Origin: Didymella arachidicola
Lineage: Eukaryota; Ascomycota; Dothideomycetes; Pleosporales; Didymellaceae
Reading direction: 5' to 3'
Assembly (NCBI GenBank): GCA_016630955.3
Contig: CM049985.1
Location: forward strand, 2,976,001-3,040,000
DNA: 64,000 nt
Shown here: in pieces, positions 1-10,869 of the stretch
How positions within the stretch are numbered: position 1 is the stretch's first letter
How the letters are laid out: each line of letters begins with the position of its first letter
Translations under genes and position numbers: made by a program
Notes under the pieces: model-generated
Databases searched by the model: none
What the model was told of the DNA's origin: nothing
Seen by the model: only the letters and a program-made list of their open reading frames with translations

Positions 1-1086
1 TGGTGCCTTGTGTGAGCATGCAGACTTACCGAGCCATTCCTGCCTTGGGCTTGGCTTCGTCCACCGAGGCTCATGCGCTCCATGCCAGCCTGCAGGGACT
101 GTTGCGTGTTGTCCTGCAGCTTGCCAAGTGGTATGCTGCCGTTCTTGTAGTCTGCTGCCATCTTCTTCCATTCCTCGACCTTTGGTACGCCTGCTGCTGA
201 TACCGCCTGCTGTGCATCTGGTACAGCTTGGCCTGTGGTCATGTCGCGGATTTCGATAAAGGACACGGGTATGAGGCCAGGTCCGCCAAGTCGTGTTATG
301 GGCTTCGCAACGAACCACTCTGGGTTTGACTGTGCAATGACGATAATAGCCTCGCCCTCCTTTGCATCCAGCTCGTCTGGTCTCTCCGCCTTGAAGTCGT
401 ACATCACGATGCCATAGACCATGGCCCCTGTCTTGCCGGACTGCGACATGCGCGACTGGTGGCCCATGATGTTCGACACCATGCCTGCGGTATTCGGTGG
501 GTTGGGACTGCCTATCCCTCTAAGTGGCTCCTGGTAGCCAGAGTCGTGAGGCTGGGTTTGCGCCGACTGACGGGGTGCTGAGCCGGCACTATCGCGCACT
601 GTCTTGCCAACACCCTCAAAGTACGAGACAGGGACAAGGCCACGGGAGCCGTGCAGCGGGTTGCAAGCTTCGTACCAGTCGGGGTCGTTCTCGCGGTTGA
701 CGACGTGCAAAAAGTCGCCCTGAGAAAAGCTGAGCTGGTCCGGATTGTTGGCCTTGTAGTCGTAGAGTGCTTTTATGACCTGTGAAATTGGATCGACCGT
801 TAGCTTCACGCGCGTGCTCCCCTTTTGGGAAAATGGGGTGGGATGCAGATGGGCGTGCAAGGTGACTGAGTCGGCGTATAGTGAAAGGGACGGCAAGGAC
901 AATTACGCACCTTCTTAGGTGGCACTATGGCTATCGCATCCTTGGCTGGGATGGAAATGTGGTGCGGGCGGTGGACGTCCTTCTCCCCTTTCATCGACCG
1001 GCGGAACTGCGCACATCGTGTTAGCGCATACGCACACAGGGCAGGGCGAGGCTGCGACTCGAGCGCAGGTGGCAGCATACTTTCAT
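1..1086 (-). CDS. BEM1: BEM1-type polarity scaffold (partial, 5' part)
   Basis: Scaffold protein that links Cdc42, its GEF and PAK kinase at sites of polarised growth (family knowledge). Proposed exons, read on the minus strand: 1086-1081 (ATG AAA only), 1006-911, 779-30, then a GTAAGT donor at 29-24 whose intron leaves the window. The three exons join in phase 0 and give a start MKFRRSMKGEKD, which resembles the conserved MK-x-x-RRS-x-KGEKD start of fungal BEM1. The first SH3 domain begins near residue 35 (VIKALYDYKAN), a second SH3 lies near residues 156-216 (VYGIVMYDFKAERPDELD). The PX and PB1 domains expected further on are outside the window. Alternative: translation from the internal Met in the second exon, which would lose the MKFRRS start. 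Confidence 0.85.
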
Positions 1087-2991
1087 GGCGGGCGGCTACT
1101 GGAGGCACAGCGGCGAGCAACGTTGGGGACGTTTGCTAACTGCGCGCACTGCACCGCGGGCGTGAATGAAGGGCGGAACTTGGGGCAGCAGCGAGGAACG
1201 GCGGGCGATCGTGGGCAGCTCCGGCGGGTGGGCGTGTGCGGGGACGGATGATGAGATGAGCGGCCGTGAGCGGCGTGTGAAAGGACAGTCGTGCGCGCAA
1301 TCAGAGGCGGCGGCGCGGTTGAGAGAGGAAGTCTATCAGAGACGTTCTAGTACCAACGGCGGGCAGGGCGAGATGTCGTTTGGTGATCACAGAGCGCAGC
1401 GCAGAAGCAAGAAATGAGCAGGCGCTGCGGGCGCTCCACTGCAACGGCAGGGCAATAGGATCCTGGCGTGGACGCGCACTTGGCAACCCGGAGTTTTGGG
1501 CAGTGCTCTGGCTGTGCAAAAGGGGGCGAATGGGCTGCCTCGCTGCTCAGCGGCCTGAAGACACCCGGCAGTTGCTGGTCTTTGTTGTCGCAGGCAACGT
1601 CTATCCTGGGAGATCTTCGCGGGACTCCGTGGCTACGAGTCGGTTTGTGACGACACACGACCGTGCGCTGCGGAATGTGTTCGCTGCAAAATACCCAGCC
1701 CATCTGCCCAGACCGTGGGGACGTCCTCACATCCAACACTACTGCAAGGCTACGCCGTCTTGACAGAGCGCCGGAAGAGGGACCTGCATCCGGTTCCACC
1801 AGGGCCTCAGCGTGCAGTTGGTCTACACTAGGGACCTATCATTTTCAGCGGGGCACGACAATGGCAACGCTCGTTGTCTGCTTCTTTGCGTGACCCCAAC
1901 CTGCAATGACATTATGACAAGCACATTTGCACATGTCGACCCATCTGTCACGGGTGGACTCCTCCAGAACATTGCAAATCATCTGGAGCTCCACATGTCT
2001 GTCGTTTCATTCCCTCGTGAGCGGGGGCATGCTGGCAAGGTCCGATCGTGACACATTACAGTGCGCGCCGCATTGATGGCTGATGGCTGATGGCTGATGG
2101 TTAATGGCTAATGGCTGATGCCCAACACCTACCCGTCCAGCAGTGTCACCGTTGCCGTTGCTAAGCGCGCTGCAAATTTCGACACAAGAAGTGTAATGCA
2201 ATGTATTGCAGACTATCATAAACGCCTTCAAGCCTCAAGGCGGGTATGCCAGCGCCAAACGCCGTTCATGTTCAGGACCCCTGCATGCCAATCACGTTCC
2301 CACGATCCACCCTATCCACTTGATTGGTTGTGCCCCAGCGCCTCTGACAGATCCACACTGCAACGGCCATCGAAGACGCGTCGCAGTGCAGACTTTGAAG
2401 TCATGGCGGCCGGGTAAACTTCGACTATGCCATCATTCGAACCCTAATCACACTGTGCGATATTATCGCCGAACCGGTATTGTAGGCAACAACGCCGACC
2501 TCCACTCAAACCACGTGGCGGTGTCGGACAATATCGGATTGACGCAGGCATTAGAATGATGCCGCTCAGCCTTGTCTCATGAACCTTCAACGTCTTCCGT
2601 TGTTGCACCACTGTAACCCTCGTAAATACCACTCTTTCCGATTCCACTGCTGCTTTTGCTCTGCGTGTAACAGCAAGATGGCTGATACCAAAGAAGAAAA
2701 ACGTAGCTTGGCGATAGCAACCGACTTTTGAGACGTCCAAGGTATGGAAATGACTAGAAGATTCGCTGCAACCAACGCATGAGCGGATACCCCACGTTCC
2801 GGTTGACTGACGCCAGGAAACATTTTAGGCCGGGACATGGCTGTCTGAGACGATGCCCTGGCGGGCAAATCCATGGTGACGTGCAATGAGGCGCAGGCAT
2901 TTGTTAAAGAAATCTAGAAGACGAGCCGCGACTTAAGAAAAGTTGCACGCTGGAAGGGGGAAGTGGTATCGCCATCGTCGGTACTGGAAGC
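1087..2991. other. Intergenic region, no supported gene
   Basis: About 1.9 kb between the start of the BEM1-like gene and the stop of the THP3-like gene. Short open frames occur on both strands but none shows domain-like composition, a consistent splice structure or a recognisable protein. The GC-rich part next to 1100-1500 is probably the BEM1 promoter and 5' leader. A 7-bp tandem repeat at 2074-2118 is listed separately. Confidence 0.6.
2074..2118. repeat. 7-bp tandem repeat (TGATGGC)n
   Basis: Six or so units of TGATGGC/TAATGGC in tandem; the first three are exact, the later ones carry G-to-A type changes. Intergenic, no evident function. Confidence 0.85.
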
Positions 2992-4655
2992 TCAGATCTG
3001 ACCCTTGATGTCTACTTTGCTGAAGGCGGCCGCACGAAGCTGCTCGAAAAGCGCTGCACCTTCGCGGATCTTTACTCGATACTGCTTCCCGGCCTTCTCG
3101 TCGAACTTCTCTTCAATGGTGTTTTGGGCGCCATGCGACTCGAGAAAATCACGACATACTTCATCGTTGTCGAAAGCGAGCTCATCAGTAAGGAAGCGCA
3201 GAGTGATACTAATGTAACTGTCACGAGTCAGCAAATACGTCTTAGCGAAAACAGTATATGGACTTACGCTCTAGACATGTTAGCGAGAGCTGCGAGTCGC
3301 TCACGCTCGATGAAAAGATCCATCAAGTAGCCGCCCAAATTAGGAGCCTCGAGATACAATCGGAAAAACTTGTGGGAGTTGCCAAGCGCCAACGCCGAGC
3401 GAACATCGAGGGCGTGTTTGATCCATGGATGTGTCTTGTCTGCGGGGGTTAATTCTGCCAACATGTCGTTCATGTCGGTCTTATTGCACGTATACACAAA
3501 GTAAAGAATGCGGTAGGCCTTGAATTCAGCCGGTTTGCCGCCAAGGTTCAGTGCATACAACGCCTTCAACTGCGTCTGACACTGATTATACTCACCCGTA
3601 TCCCCCTTCTCCAACGATATCCGCGCATGTGTCTCGTAGACCTTTACTGTAAAGGCATTCTTGATGTGCTGCACGGTCAGATCCTGACGGAGTGACTTGA
3701 ACTGATTGCAGATGTAGTTGTAGTTCTTCTCGGCACGCCACTTCTTAATGAGCATGGCCAAAGTCTTCTCGAGCACGGCTAAGGGTCGAACGGTCTCAGC
3801 CTTTGGCGGAGCAGTCAGACGGAAATAACTCTTCTCGAGCGCCATGTTGGTTCCAACGACCGGGCCAGTGGGCATCTCGTCTTCATCTTTTGAAGATCCC
3901 CATGGCGGTGTATTGTTATTGCCAGCCTTGCCGAGGTTGAATCGTTGTCGCCGCTTCTCCAGCTCCGCTTGCTCGAACTTACTTGCGGCTTCAGCTGCGG
4001 CGTTCTTCTTCTGGCGCTTCTCGTTGTGTCCCTCGGCGAAAGTCATACGTGATTCTAAGTTAGTTCTACGCCATGGAGGCAGGGTTGCTTGTGATTGTTG
4101 TGCGAGCTCGTCCGAGTCTTGTGACTTGCGCTTCTTCAGTGTCGATGAGGATGAGTTAGTCTGGCCGTTTACACCATTCAGATGAAGAGCAGAAAGGCCA
4201 TTCGAGAAGCCGTTATTAGTAGGCGACAGAATTGCGGCTTTGCGTCGCTCTTCTTGGATAAGTTCTTGAGGCAAGGGATATGTGGTCCAGTCGATCGAGT
4301 CTTGCATGTTTCGTTCAGCGTAGTAGCTGATGGTCTCTTTCAGTTTTGTCTGCATTTCCAAGCTCGAAACGCCAGCGATGGCGCTCTCGGGGTCGAACGC
4401 ACGGCGAACGTAGTCGCGCACCGCAGGGGGCCACTCGACCTTCTTCGGCCTGCCAGCAGCAGTCACACCCGCCTGATGCATTGTGTTAGCCTGAGAAGAT
4501 GAGCTCCTGAGGCCTGCGAGACGTACTGGAGTGGGTACAGCCTGAAGTGTGGTGCGTGGTTGGACCGCATTATAGGCGGGTGGCTGCATGGCTTGCATAG
4601 GCTGGCCCCACGCAGAGGTGGCAGTGGGCATCATTATGGGGGACTTTTCGGACAA
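2992..4655 (-). CDS. THP3: SAC3/GANP-domain protein, THP3/LENG8-like
   Basis: 537-aa protein from two exons, 4655-3268 and 3217-2992. The intron (3267-3218, 50 nt) has GTAAGT, a GCTGAC branch site and ACAG, and leaves the reading frame intact (AGA GC | T TAC). The N-terminal half (residues 1-265) is low complexity, rich in Pro, Gln, Ser and basic residues. Residues about 270-537 form a SAC3/GANP/PCI-like helical region starting ALEKSYFRLTAPPKAETVRP and continuing with a VLEKTLAMLIKKW stretch. That order matches yeast Thp3 and human LENG8, which act in transcription-coupled mRNA processing and export. Assignment to the THP3/LENG8 branch, not SAC3 itself, rests on the short length and the position of the domain at the C-terminus. 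Divergent from VPS36 with a shared 252-bp upstream region. Confidence 0.8.
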
Positions 4656-4907
4656 GACGTGACAAGTACGTGTGGCTAGAGAGTGAGTAGTTTACGGCGT
4701 TGGTGAAATCGTGTGACGGCTGATGGGTTATGAGGTGTGCGGAGGTAAGTGAAGCGACAAAGCGGATCAGCACAAGCCCCCTTGGCAGGCTAGGCCGTAA
4801 CTGCCCTTAGCGTCCCTTAGTATGACGAGTGACGGCCTTGGTGAATGCGCGCGACTTGCACCCCTCCAGGCTATCATGGCCGTCAATCCAACCCATGAAT
4901 GGCCTGA

Positions 4908-6799
4908 ATGTTCCTGCACCAGCTCGACTTGACCACCGCTCTGCGTCCTTCGCTCTTGCACGAGGAGACATTGTTGTTTGTGCAAGATGCCGTGGGACTG
5001 TATGAGGGGTACGTTCTTGCAGCATGCCTTGCAGCTCGCGCCGTGCAACTGACGCCTCACGCACAGGAAATTCAAGATTCCGCAGTACCAGAATGGCCAG
5101 GCGTATTTGACCTCGCACCGAGTTTGCTATGTTGACCATGCCGAACCGCGCAAAAACTCAGTCGCCATCTTCCTCAAAGATATAGAGAAGCCGGACTTTT
5201 ATGTAGGCTTCGTCGATCTCGATATGCGTCTTGAGCACGCAGTAACAGCTACTGACGCTCAAACAGGCTGGCTTTCTCAAGTCTTCTCCTAAGATCACAC
5301 TCTCCCCTAAACCTGCAAACCAAATCTCACGCGGGTTCAATGCGCCCGCCGTGCCGAGTCCCTCGTCTGGCTCCCCGGAGCGTCGAAATAGTCCCGCACC
5401 ACCTCCAGCAATCAGTGCCTCCTGGGTATGCCCCATCTGCTCCTTCTCAAACCCAGTACCATCGAACTTCGATCCTGCGCTAGCATCGCGCACACCGATA
5501 CCGCCATGTTTAGCTTGCGGTATCAAACCGCCCACCATGCATGTCGTAAAGGCAGCGATCGCAGCTATCTCAAACCGGCCCGGCCCTGCTACACCCCCAA
5601 AAGATAGCAAGAATGGCGCCACAGCCTCAGTGTCATCTTCTGGAGGAACGCTATGCCCAAGGTGTACATATCAGAATCACCCCTCGTTGTTCAACTGCGA
5701 GCTGTGTGGTGCATCACTGACGACTGCGGTCGACAAGCGGCTGGATCAGGTTGCAGAGATTCGGAGAGTCGACTCTCCAGGGCCGTCCTTATCCACACCC
5801 ATTCAGACAACCACCATCGAGTGCATCAAGCTATCATTCCGGAGCGGCGGCGAGAAGATTTTCTATGAGCGTCTCAAGAACGCATTAGTACAACGCAAAT
5901 GGCTGTTGCAAAGTGCACCACCTATACCAAAGCCCCGACCGAACTCCGGCGCTTTCGATGACAGCTGCTCACCAAAGTCTGGCAAGTCATCTTCAGAGAT
6001 CGAGCGACCACGGGTAGTAGGCATTGCCGGTCTCGAGCGCCGTGGGCTGGAGCAAAGGCAGAACAACGAGGCTATGATTGGCAACGCGTTCGAGGATCTT
6101 GAGGCTTTGATGACCTCTGCGAAAGAGATCATTGCCCTCGCCGAGCAGTTTGCGCAACAGGCGAATCTGGGATCAAATGGTAGCTCTGAAGACAACGCGC
6201 TCGCATCACAATCGGCGTCTGCGCTGGGTCTCATCACCACCAAAGACATGCTGGGCTCAGGCTCGGAATCACTCTACGTATCTGAGCTGTCGCGCAACCT
6301 TGCAGAGTGGCTCACCGATGATACTCGAGGCGTCTTACGAAGAGAAGGGGGTATCATGACACTTGTCGACCTTTGGGCAATGTTCAACCGTGCAAGAGGT
6401 GGCGTGGAGCTTGTCAGCCCTGCAGATTTTGAGAAAGCAGCCAGGATGTGGGACACGCTTAAGCTTCCCATTCGACTACGACAATTCAAAAGTGGTTTGC
6501 TCGTGGTTCAAGGCCGCGATCGGACGGACGAGAAGACTATTGCCAGTTTGCTTACGTGGCTAAAGAGTCTTCACAGTCAAACGCTCAGCTCGGACATAAC
6601 ATGGGACTTGAAACTATATGGCAGGGGCGTCACTGCGCAAGAGACCGCGGAGAAGTTTGGGTGGAGCGTCGGAGTGGCGATCGAGGAGCTCGAGATGGCT
6701 GAGGAGGCTGGCGCATTATGTCGCGAGCAGAGTCTGGACGGCTTCAAGTTTTGGGAGAACTGGCTCGCCATGATGCCCGAAACCTCTGTTTCTGTTTAG
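4908..6799 (+). CDS. VPS36: ESCRT-II subunit VPS36
   Basis: 589-aa ESCRT-II subunit that binds ubiquitinated cargo and phosphoinositides at endosomes for multivesicular body sorting (family knowledge). Exons 4908-5008, 5067-5202 and 5267-6799; the joins read YEG|KFKIPQYQNGQAYL and KPDFY|AGFLKSSPKI, giving a continuous GLUE (PH-like) domain at residues 1 to about 105. Two NZF zinc fingers are inserted after it: WVCPICSF...PCLACG near residue 132 and LCPRCTYQ...NCELCG near residue 205. The rest, about 285-589, is the EAP30/winged-helix region. The start ATG at 4908 (MFLHQLDLTTALRPSL) matches the usual fungal start. A single long open frame covers only the third exon and would miss the GLUE domain. 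Confidence 0.93.
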
Positions 6800-7872
6800 C
6801 GCTCACTGTATCATATGCTAAATAGATACAAAACACCACTGACACTTTGTACTACCTTATGGATTGTCGCGGGGGAGGTGGAAGTTCCCGCGGTTTCTAG
6901 GCATTGACGAACAGATCGTGTATGTACTTGTCCAAAGCAGTCGAGCATGCTTCTGAAAATAATAGGTGAGTCCAGCATTCCTCGCGAGGCAAGTGAATGA
7001 TTGGACTGCGCAGGTTGGGGCTGACCTTCGCCGATGTAGCACTTGTCTTTGAGCCCACATCTCGTCTACACTACAGCCCGCAGGCAAGGCAGATGAAGAC
7101 AGCAGTTGCTGGTGCATCCTCGGTTTTCTCTTGCAGTTACTATCACTCGCATAGCAAGCTGGGGGATCTATGATTGTGATAAGGGCCGGTGATGACGACA
7201 AGCGTCCTATCGAAACAGCAAGCCGATCGTCTTAACCAAAATTTCAGGCTCAATACCTACATCGGATAGACCTCCGAAGCATTTCGCTGTACGCTAGCAA
7301 GTTACGCAGCCGCCCGCAACACTGCATTTGTCTCAGCAACGCATCGCTGAAGCAAGCTCGTGAGGTCAAGCGGCTCAACGCGATGCACATCAAGCACAAG
7401 ACCGCTCATGAGAACCGCATGGTCAAGGCTGTACTCGGATAATACGGCTCCTGAGAACTTGGAGACCCGCGAGTTGCCTTGACACATGTGGGTTCAACAG
7501 GACCATGTTCTATCCCTAAGCGTCTGTGCTAAGAGCCGCGACTTCCACACTATCTTTGTTCTTAACAGCAAGCAAAGACGTTGTGATTACTGCTGTCGAT
7601 AATTCCTCCTCTTCTTATCTTGACAAATCCCATCTTTATGCACTTGTTCCATGCCCTAGTTGCTTTGCATCTTAATAAATCTCGACTATTATTAGTCTTT
7701 CTCAACTTCCTTCGCATGCACGCAAGTACTCACTTGATTAGCTCGTATCTTCTCCTATGTCCCTATTTCTCTGATCTAGAGTCTTACGTCTGCTCTGCTT
7801 TGCCTACTTGTATACATGTTTTCTCCTCTAACTCGCTAATTGTTTGCTTTGTTTTGCTGCTATTCCGTGCTT
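6800..7872. other. Intergenic region left of the transposon island
   Basis: About 1.07 kb with no supported gene. The part from about 7560 to 7870 is richer in A+T and pyrimidines than the flanking gene DNA and ends at the TA target dinucleotide of transposon A. It may be a decayed repeat into which the elements inserted, but I recognise no protein remnant in it. Confidence 0.5.
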
Positions 7873-7874
7873 TA

Positions 7875-7923
7875 CCGTGCCCGTGCACCTCGTGGGCCTG
7901 TTCAGCTCACGGGCCACCCCACG
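7875..7923 (+). repeat. Left terminal inverted repeat of element A
   Basis: Pairs with 10812-10860 on the opposite strand. The outer 15 bases are shared with element B apart from one C/T difference; the inner part differs between the two elements. Confidence 0.9.
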
Positions 7924-8796
7924 ATCTTTTGCAACTCACAGAATTGAGGTTATTGAGCCACGTACAATAGCTAAATTGATATGATTTTTTGGTGCTGTGA
8001 TCTATATACCTATGCGACGATGCCTGCTACTCATATCTTTTTGGTGGAGCAATTTTGCGGCCGCGGCTGTTGTATGTAGCCGGAGATGCTGGGGAAGGCC
8101 TATGAGCCACCCCCTGACTACGCCCAGCAGTACTACAATGCTTCTTCTTTGTTTTTAGTTGCAACTGACGTGGAGCCTTACGCTTGCCTTGGGTAGGCAA
8201 TTGAGTACTTTGCTGAGCGTCGCGAGCTTGTTTTTGACGCTCTCTCTCTGCTTTCCAAGCGTCAATTGCTGCGCGTTCTTCAGCCTTCTCCTTCTCACGC
8301 CTCTCCTTGGCTTCCTCTCTCGCCACACGCTTCTCCTGCTTTTCCTTCTCCTTGAGAAGCCTAGCCTGGTGCTGTAGCTCTTGCCTAGTCTTCTTTGCTG
8401 CCTCTTGTTCTAGGTTGTACTCCTCAATTGCAGCGTCGCGCACATCAGCTTCACGCTTTGAATGAGGACTCCACCACACAGCGCCCCCCTGCCGATTCAA
8501 GGTGTGTGAGTACAGAGGAAGTACTTTCTGCTTTGCCTTCTTCCTCTTCTTATCCTCTATACTTTGCTTGATACCTTGTAGCTCATGTAAAATAAGCTCA
8601 TTTTGAACATGGAGCTGGTGAATCTCCTGTTCTAATGCCCCAGCCTCAGCACTGCGATAATCCTTTACTGCACTTCGAAGCAACGTCTTTGCCTTTAGCC
8701 AGTTAGGCTCAGTAGGTGCAGCAGCAGGTCTTATTTGCTCTGGAGGTGTCCTGATAGGTGAGGGTGTTGGTGTTCTGAAACGCTCAAGGATAACGT

Positions 8797-8811
8797 TGGC
8801 GTTAGGGGGAT
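8797..8811 (+). repeat. Target-site duplication, left copy (15 bp)
   Basis: TGGCGTTAGGGGGAT, identical to 9638-9652. Both copies flank the 826-bp insertion, and both sit at the same codons (P-P-N-A) of the transposase. Confidence 0.9.
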
Positions 8812-9637
8812 TGGTTGGTTGGTTGGTATTCATTTTACGTCTAGTTGATGAGGATTAAGTCCATCATCTCGCCTCCCGAAGGGCATATACGACGTGCTAA
8901 GCTATGGAATTACAGTGCTAACACACTACCTTAGAAAGCATTTCTTGCGTACGCGGGTATTGCTACCATGCCAGAACTACAGCTCCCCCTCCAGTTGGGG
9001 AGACTGAGCAGTTTGTGTACATTAGGGTGGATCCCTTGTGTGTGTTCAAAGGCAGTGAAGTGCCGTAAGAGAGAGAAGGGAAGAGAGGGTGGGTGTAGAG
9101 AGCCGGTGCTCTGTCGAATCAAGGCCGTGGCTCTGCGCGAGGAGAGCCTTTGTACTAGGCTTGGCCATGCCTGTGTCGAAGGAGATAGGTGTAGTAGGAA
9201 GGCAGAGCCAGGCCATCTTTCTTCTTTATCTCTTAGAAGTCGTGGAATGTAAGGCCATGCTGGCTGCCTTGTTTGCGTGTTGAGAGCCGGTGCTCTGTCG
9301 AATCGTGCCGTGGCTCTTCGCATGGAGAGCCTTTGTGTTTAGGCATGGCAGGTGCCCATATCTTGTAAGAACAGGGAGTGGCAAAGCTGTCTCCTTGTCT
9401 TAACGGTGGTTGTGGCCTTCAACCGAACGTGTAAAACTGAGTGGCGCACGGGCCATTTTGAAAAGATTTCAGCTCAGCGAAGAGCTGAAAGACAAAACAG
9501 GGCAGCGCGCCGGCCACAACGCCTGCAGCGAAGACAGGACGTTGGGAAACAGATTTACGAAGGCATTTGAGTCGTGTTTGAACGAAAAATCGATGGAAAT
9601 CGACCTTTCGCTGACCTGGAAAAGTTGATGTTCGGTG
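8812..9637 (-). mobile_element. Retroposon-like insertion inside transposase A
   Basis: 826-bp segment bounded by exact 15-bp direct repeats. Read on the minus strand it begins CACCGAACATC and ends in four tandem ACCA units just before the second repeat. It has no terminal inverted repeats and no convincing open frame. Long target duplications plus a simple-sequence 3' tail are marks of target-primed retroposition (SINE or truncated LINE); this class call is inference. It contains an internal pair of direct repeats (9098-9171 and 9282-9352), each with GAGAGCCGGTGCTCT palindromes. A GATTCGA motif in each copy loosely resembles a pol III B box, but no paired A box was confirmed. Confidence 0.75.
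9098..9352 (+). repeat. Internal direct repeats of the insertion
   Basis: Two copies of about 72 bp, 9098-9171 and 9282-9352, start to start 184 bp, roughly 80% alike. Both open with GAGAGCCGGTGCTCTGTCGA and both end near CTTTGT and a CATGCC/CATGGC motif. They may reflect a duplicated promoter-like unit or a dimeric retroposon. Confidence 0.8.
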
Positions 9638-9652
9638 TGGCGTTAGGGGGAT
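9638..9652 (+). repeat. Target-site duplication, right copy (15 bp)
   Basis: Second exact copy of TGGCGTTAGGGGGAT; see the left copy at 8797-8811. Confidence 0.9.
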
Positions 9653-10811
9653 GTATTCCTGTAACTTCAAAGGCCGTCAACACCAACGATGCTGTAAAGG
9701 TGCTAACCCAGGCAGGCCAGAACAGTGAGAAGAAATCAGCCTTATCAACAGGCAGCCATCCCAGCGTCCTGTGGTTGTGTGTATCAAGCTCAGTTGAGTA
9801 GTTCTGGCTCAGTGACTTGAAGCAGACTACGTCTAATGGCTGGAGAGTGTGGGTAGCGTGAGGGGGGAAGATAAGCAGCAGAATCTTGTGTTCGTCGCAG
9901 TAGTTGATGAAGTCCTTCGTTACGTGGCTGCCGTGGCCGTCAAGGATCAGTAACCTCCACCTTCTCCGTGCTTTGGCCTTAGTGTAGCGATCAAAGACCT
10001 GCTCTAGCCACGTCACCCCTAGATCGTTGTTTGTCCATCCATTTGGTGACGTTGTGAAGTGGATAGAGTGCTTCCTTGGATCGATATTGTGTACCCAGCT
10101 TGCCTGCACTGCAGGACCAGCTGCTGGAAAGATGATGCCTGGGGGAAGAGTTGATCCATCTGCGCATATCGTCGCTAGCACCGTCACCCACTCTCGATTG
10201 CCATCGTGCTGTGATTGCTTGTTCTGCTTCTTCTCATACAGCACCCTATCAAAGCATCTCTTCATCCTTGAGATGACCCCAATCATGAACCCCTTTTCGT
10301 CCATATTGTACATGTTCTCAGGCAGCACCTTGTATTCAGCCATCTTTTGATGCAGAAGATCAAAGTATTGCCTGTATCTCTCACCTGAGTCAGCTTGGTG
10401 ACGCACAGATTCCATGGGGGTGGACCAGGCAGTGAGGAGAGTGTCGAAGTGACGGCTGAGGAAGCGGGTAACCCAGCTATCAGATGGCTCCCAGGCACAC
10501 AAAGGAGTCGCGAAATTAACAATCATCTGCCTTGTAGGCATTAAGTGTCTCTCTGTAAGCCCTCTAATGTACTTTACAAGCTCTGCCTCATCGCGTGGGT
10601 GTAATAGACGTTGGGAGTTGATAGTATCTTCCCGCGGGGGTGCTTGACCCTTGTGTTGGCGCGTCAACGTAGTACGAGAACAGCCATGTTTTTTGGCTAG
10701 AGCGCGGTACGAAAACTGTTCTCCTGGTCTTAAACTGTCTAACTCTGCAAGGGCTTCCTTTACTGGCATTGTGGTGTTGAGTTATAGGGGTGCAAAGTAT
10801 TGCTCAAAGAA

Positions 10812-10860
10812 GGTGGGGTGGCCCGTGAGCTGAACAGGCCCACGAGGTGCACGGACACGG
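10812..10860 (-). repeat. Right terminal inverted repeat of element A
   Basis: Reverse complement of the left end at 7875-7923 with a C/T change at the sixth base; followed by TA at 10861-10862. Confidence 0.9.
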
Positions 10861-10869
10861 TATTCTGTA

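Larger units (their letters stand above)
8027..10769 (-). pseudogene. pogo-type DDE transposase of element A, split by an insertion
   Basis: Transposase read from 10769 to 9638 and, after the 826-bp insertion, from 8796 to 8027; the two parts are in the same frame, total length 633 codons before the insertion. The N-terminus has a Psq-like helix-turn-helix (YRALAKKHGCSRTTLTR) and a Tc5/CENP-B-type HTH (ending WVTRFLSRH). The catalytic core shows all three acidic positions: NMDEKGF, LILDGHGSH and HTLQPLD. The C-terminal part is basic and coiled-coil-like (KEKEKQEKRVAREEAKERR), ending SRGRKIAPPKRYE. In its present state the first part reads into the insertion and stops at 9555, giving a 404-aa protein that keeps the catalytic triad but lacks the C-terminal region. 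Confidence 0.9.
7875..10860 (-). mobile_element. pogo/Fot1-type DNA transposon, element A (interrupted)
   Basis: Element of 2986 bp bounded by terminal inverted repeats of about 49 bp that begin CCGTGCCCGTGCACC at the left and, reversed, CCGTGTCCGTGCACC at the right. Both ends are flanked by TA (7873-7874 and 10861-10862), the target duplication of the Tc1/mariner superfamily. It holds one transposase gene on the minus strand, split by an 826-bp insertion (8812-9637). Without the insertion and one copy of its target duplication the element would be 2145 bp, close to the 2112 bp of neighbouring element B. Element A shows no stop in its transposase outside the insertion, so it looks younger than B. 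Confidence 0.92.

Noticed and set aside
2430..2460. B-box-like ATTCGAACCC motif suggesting a tRNA
   Set aside because: No pairing acceptor or anticodon stem could be built around it.
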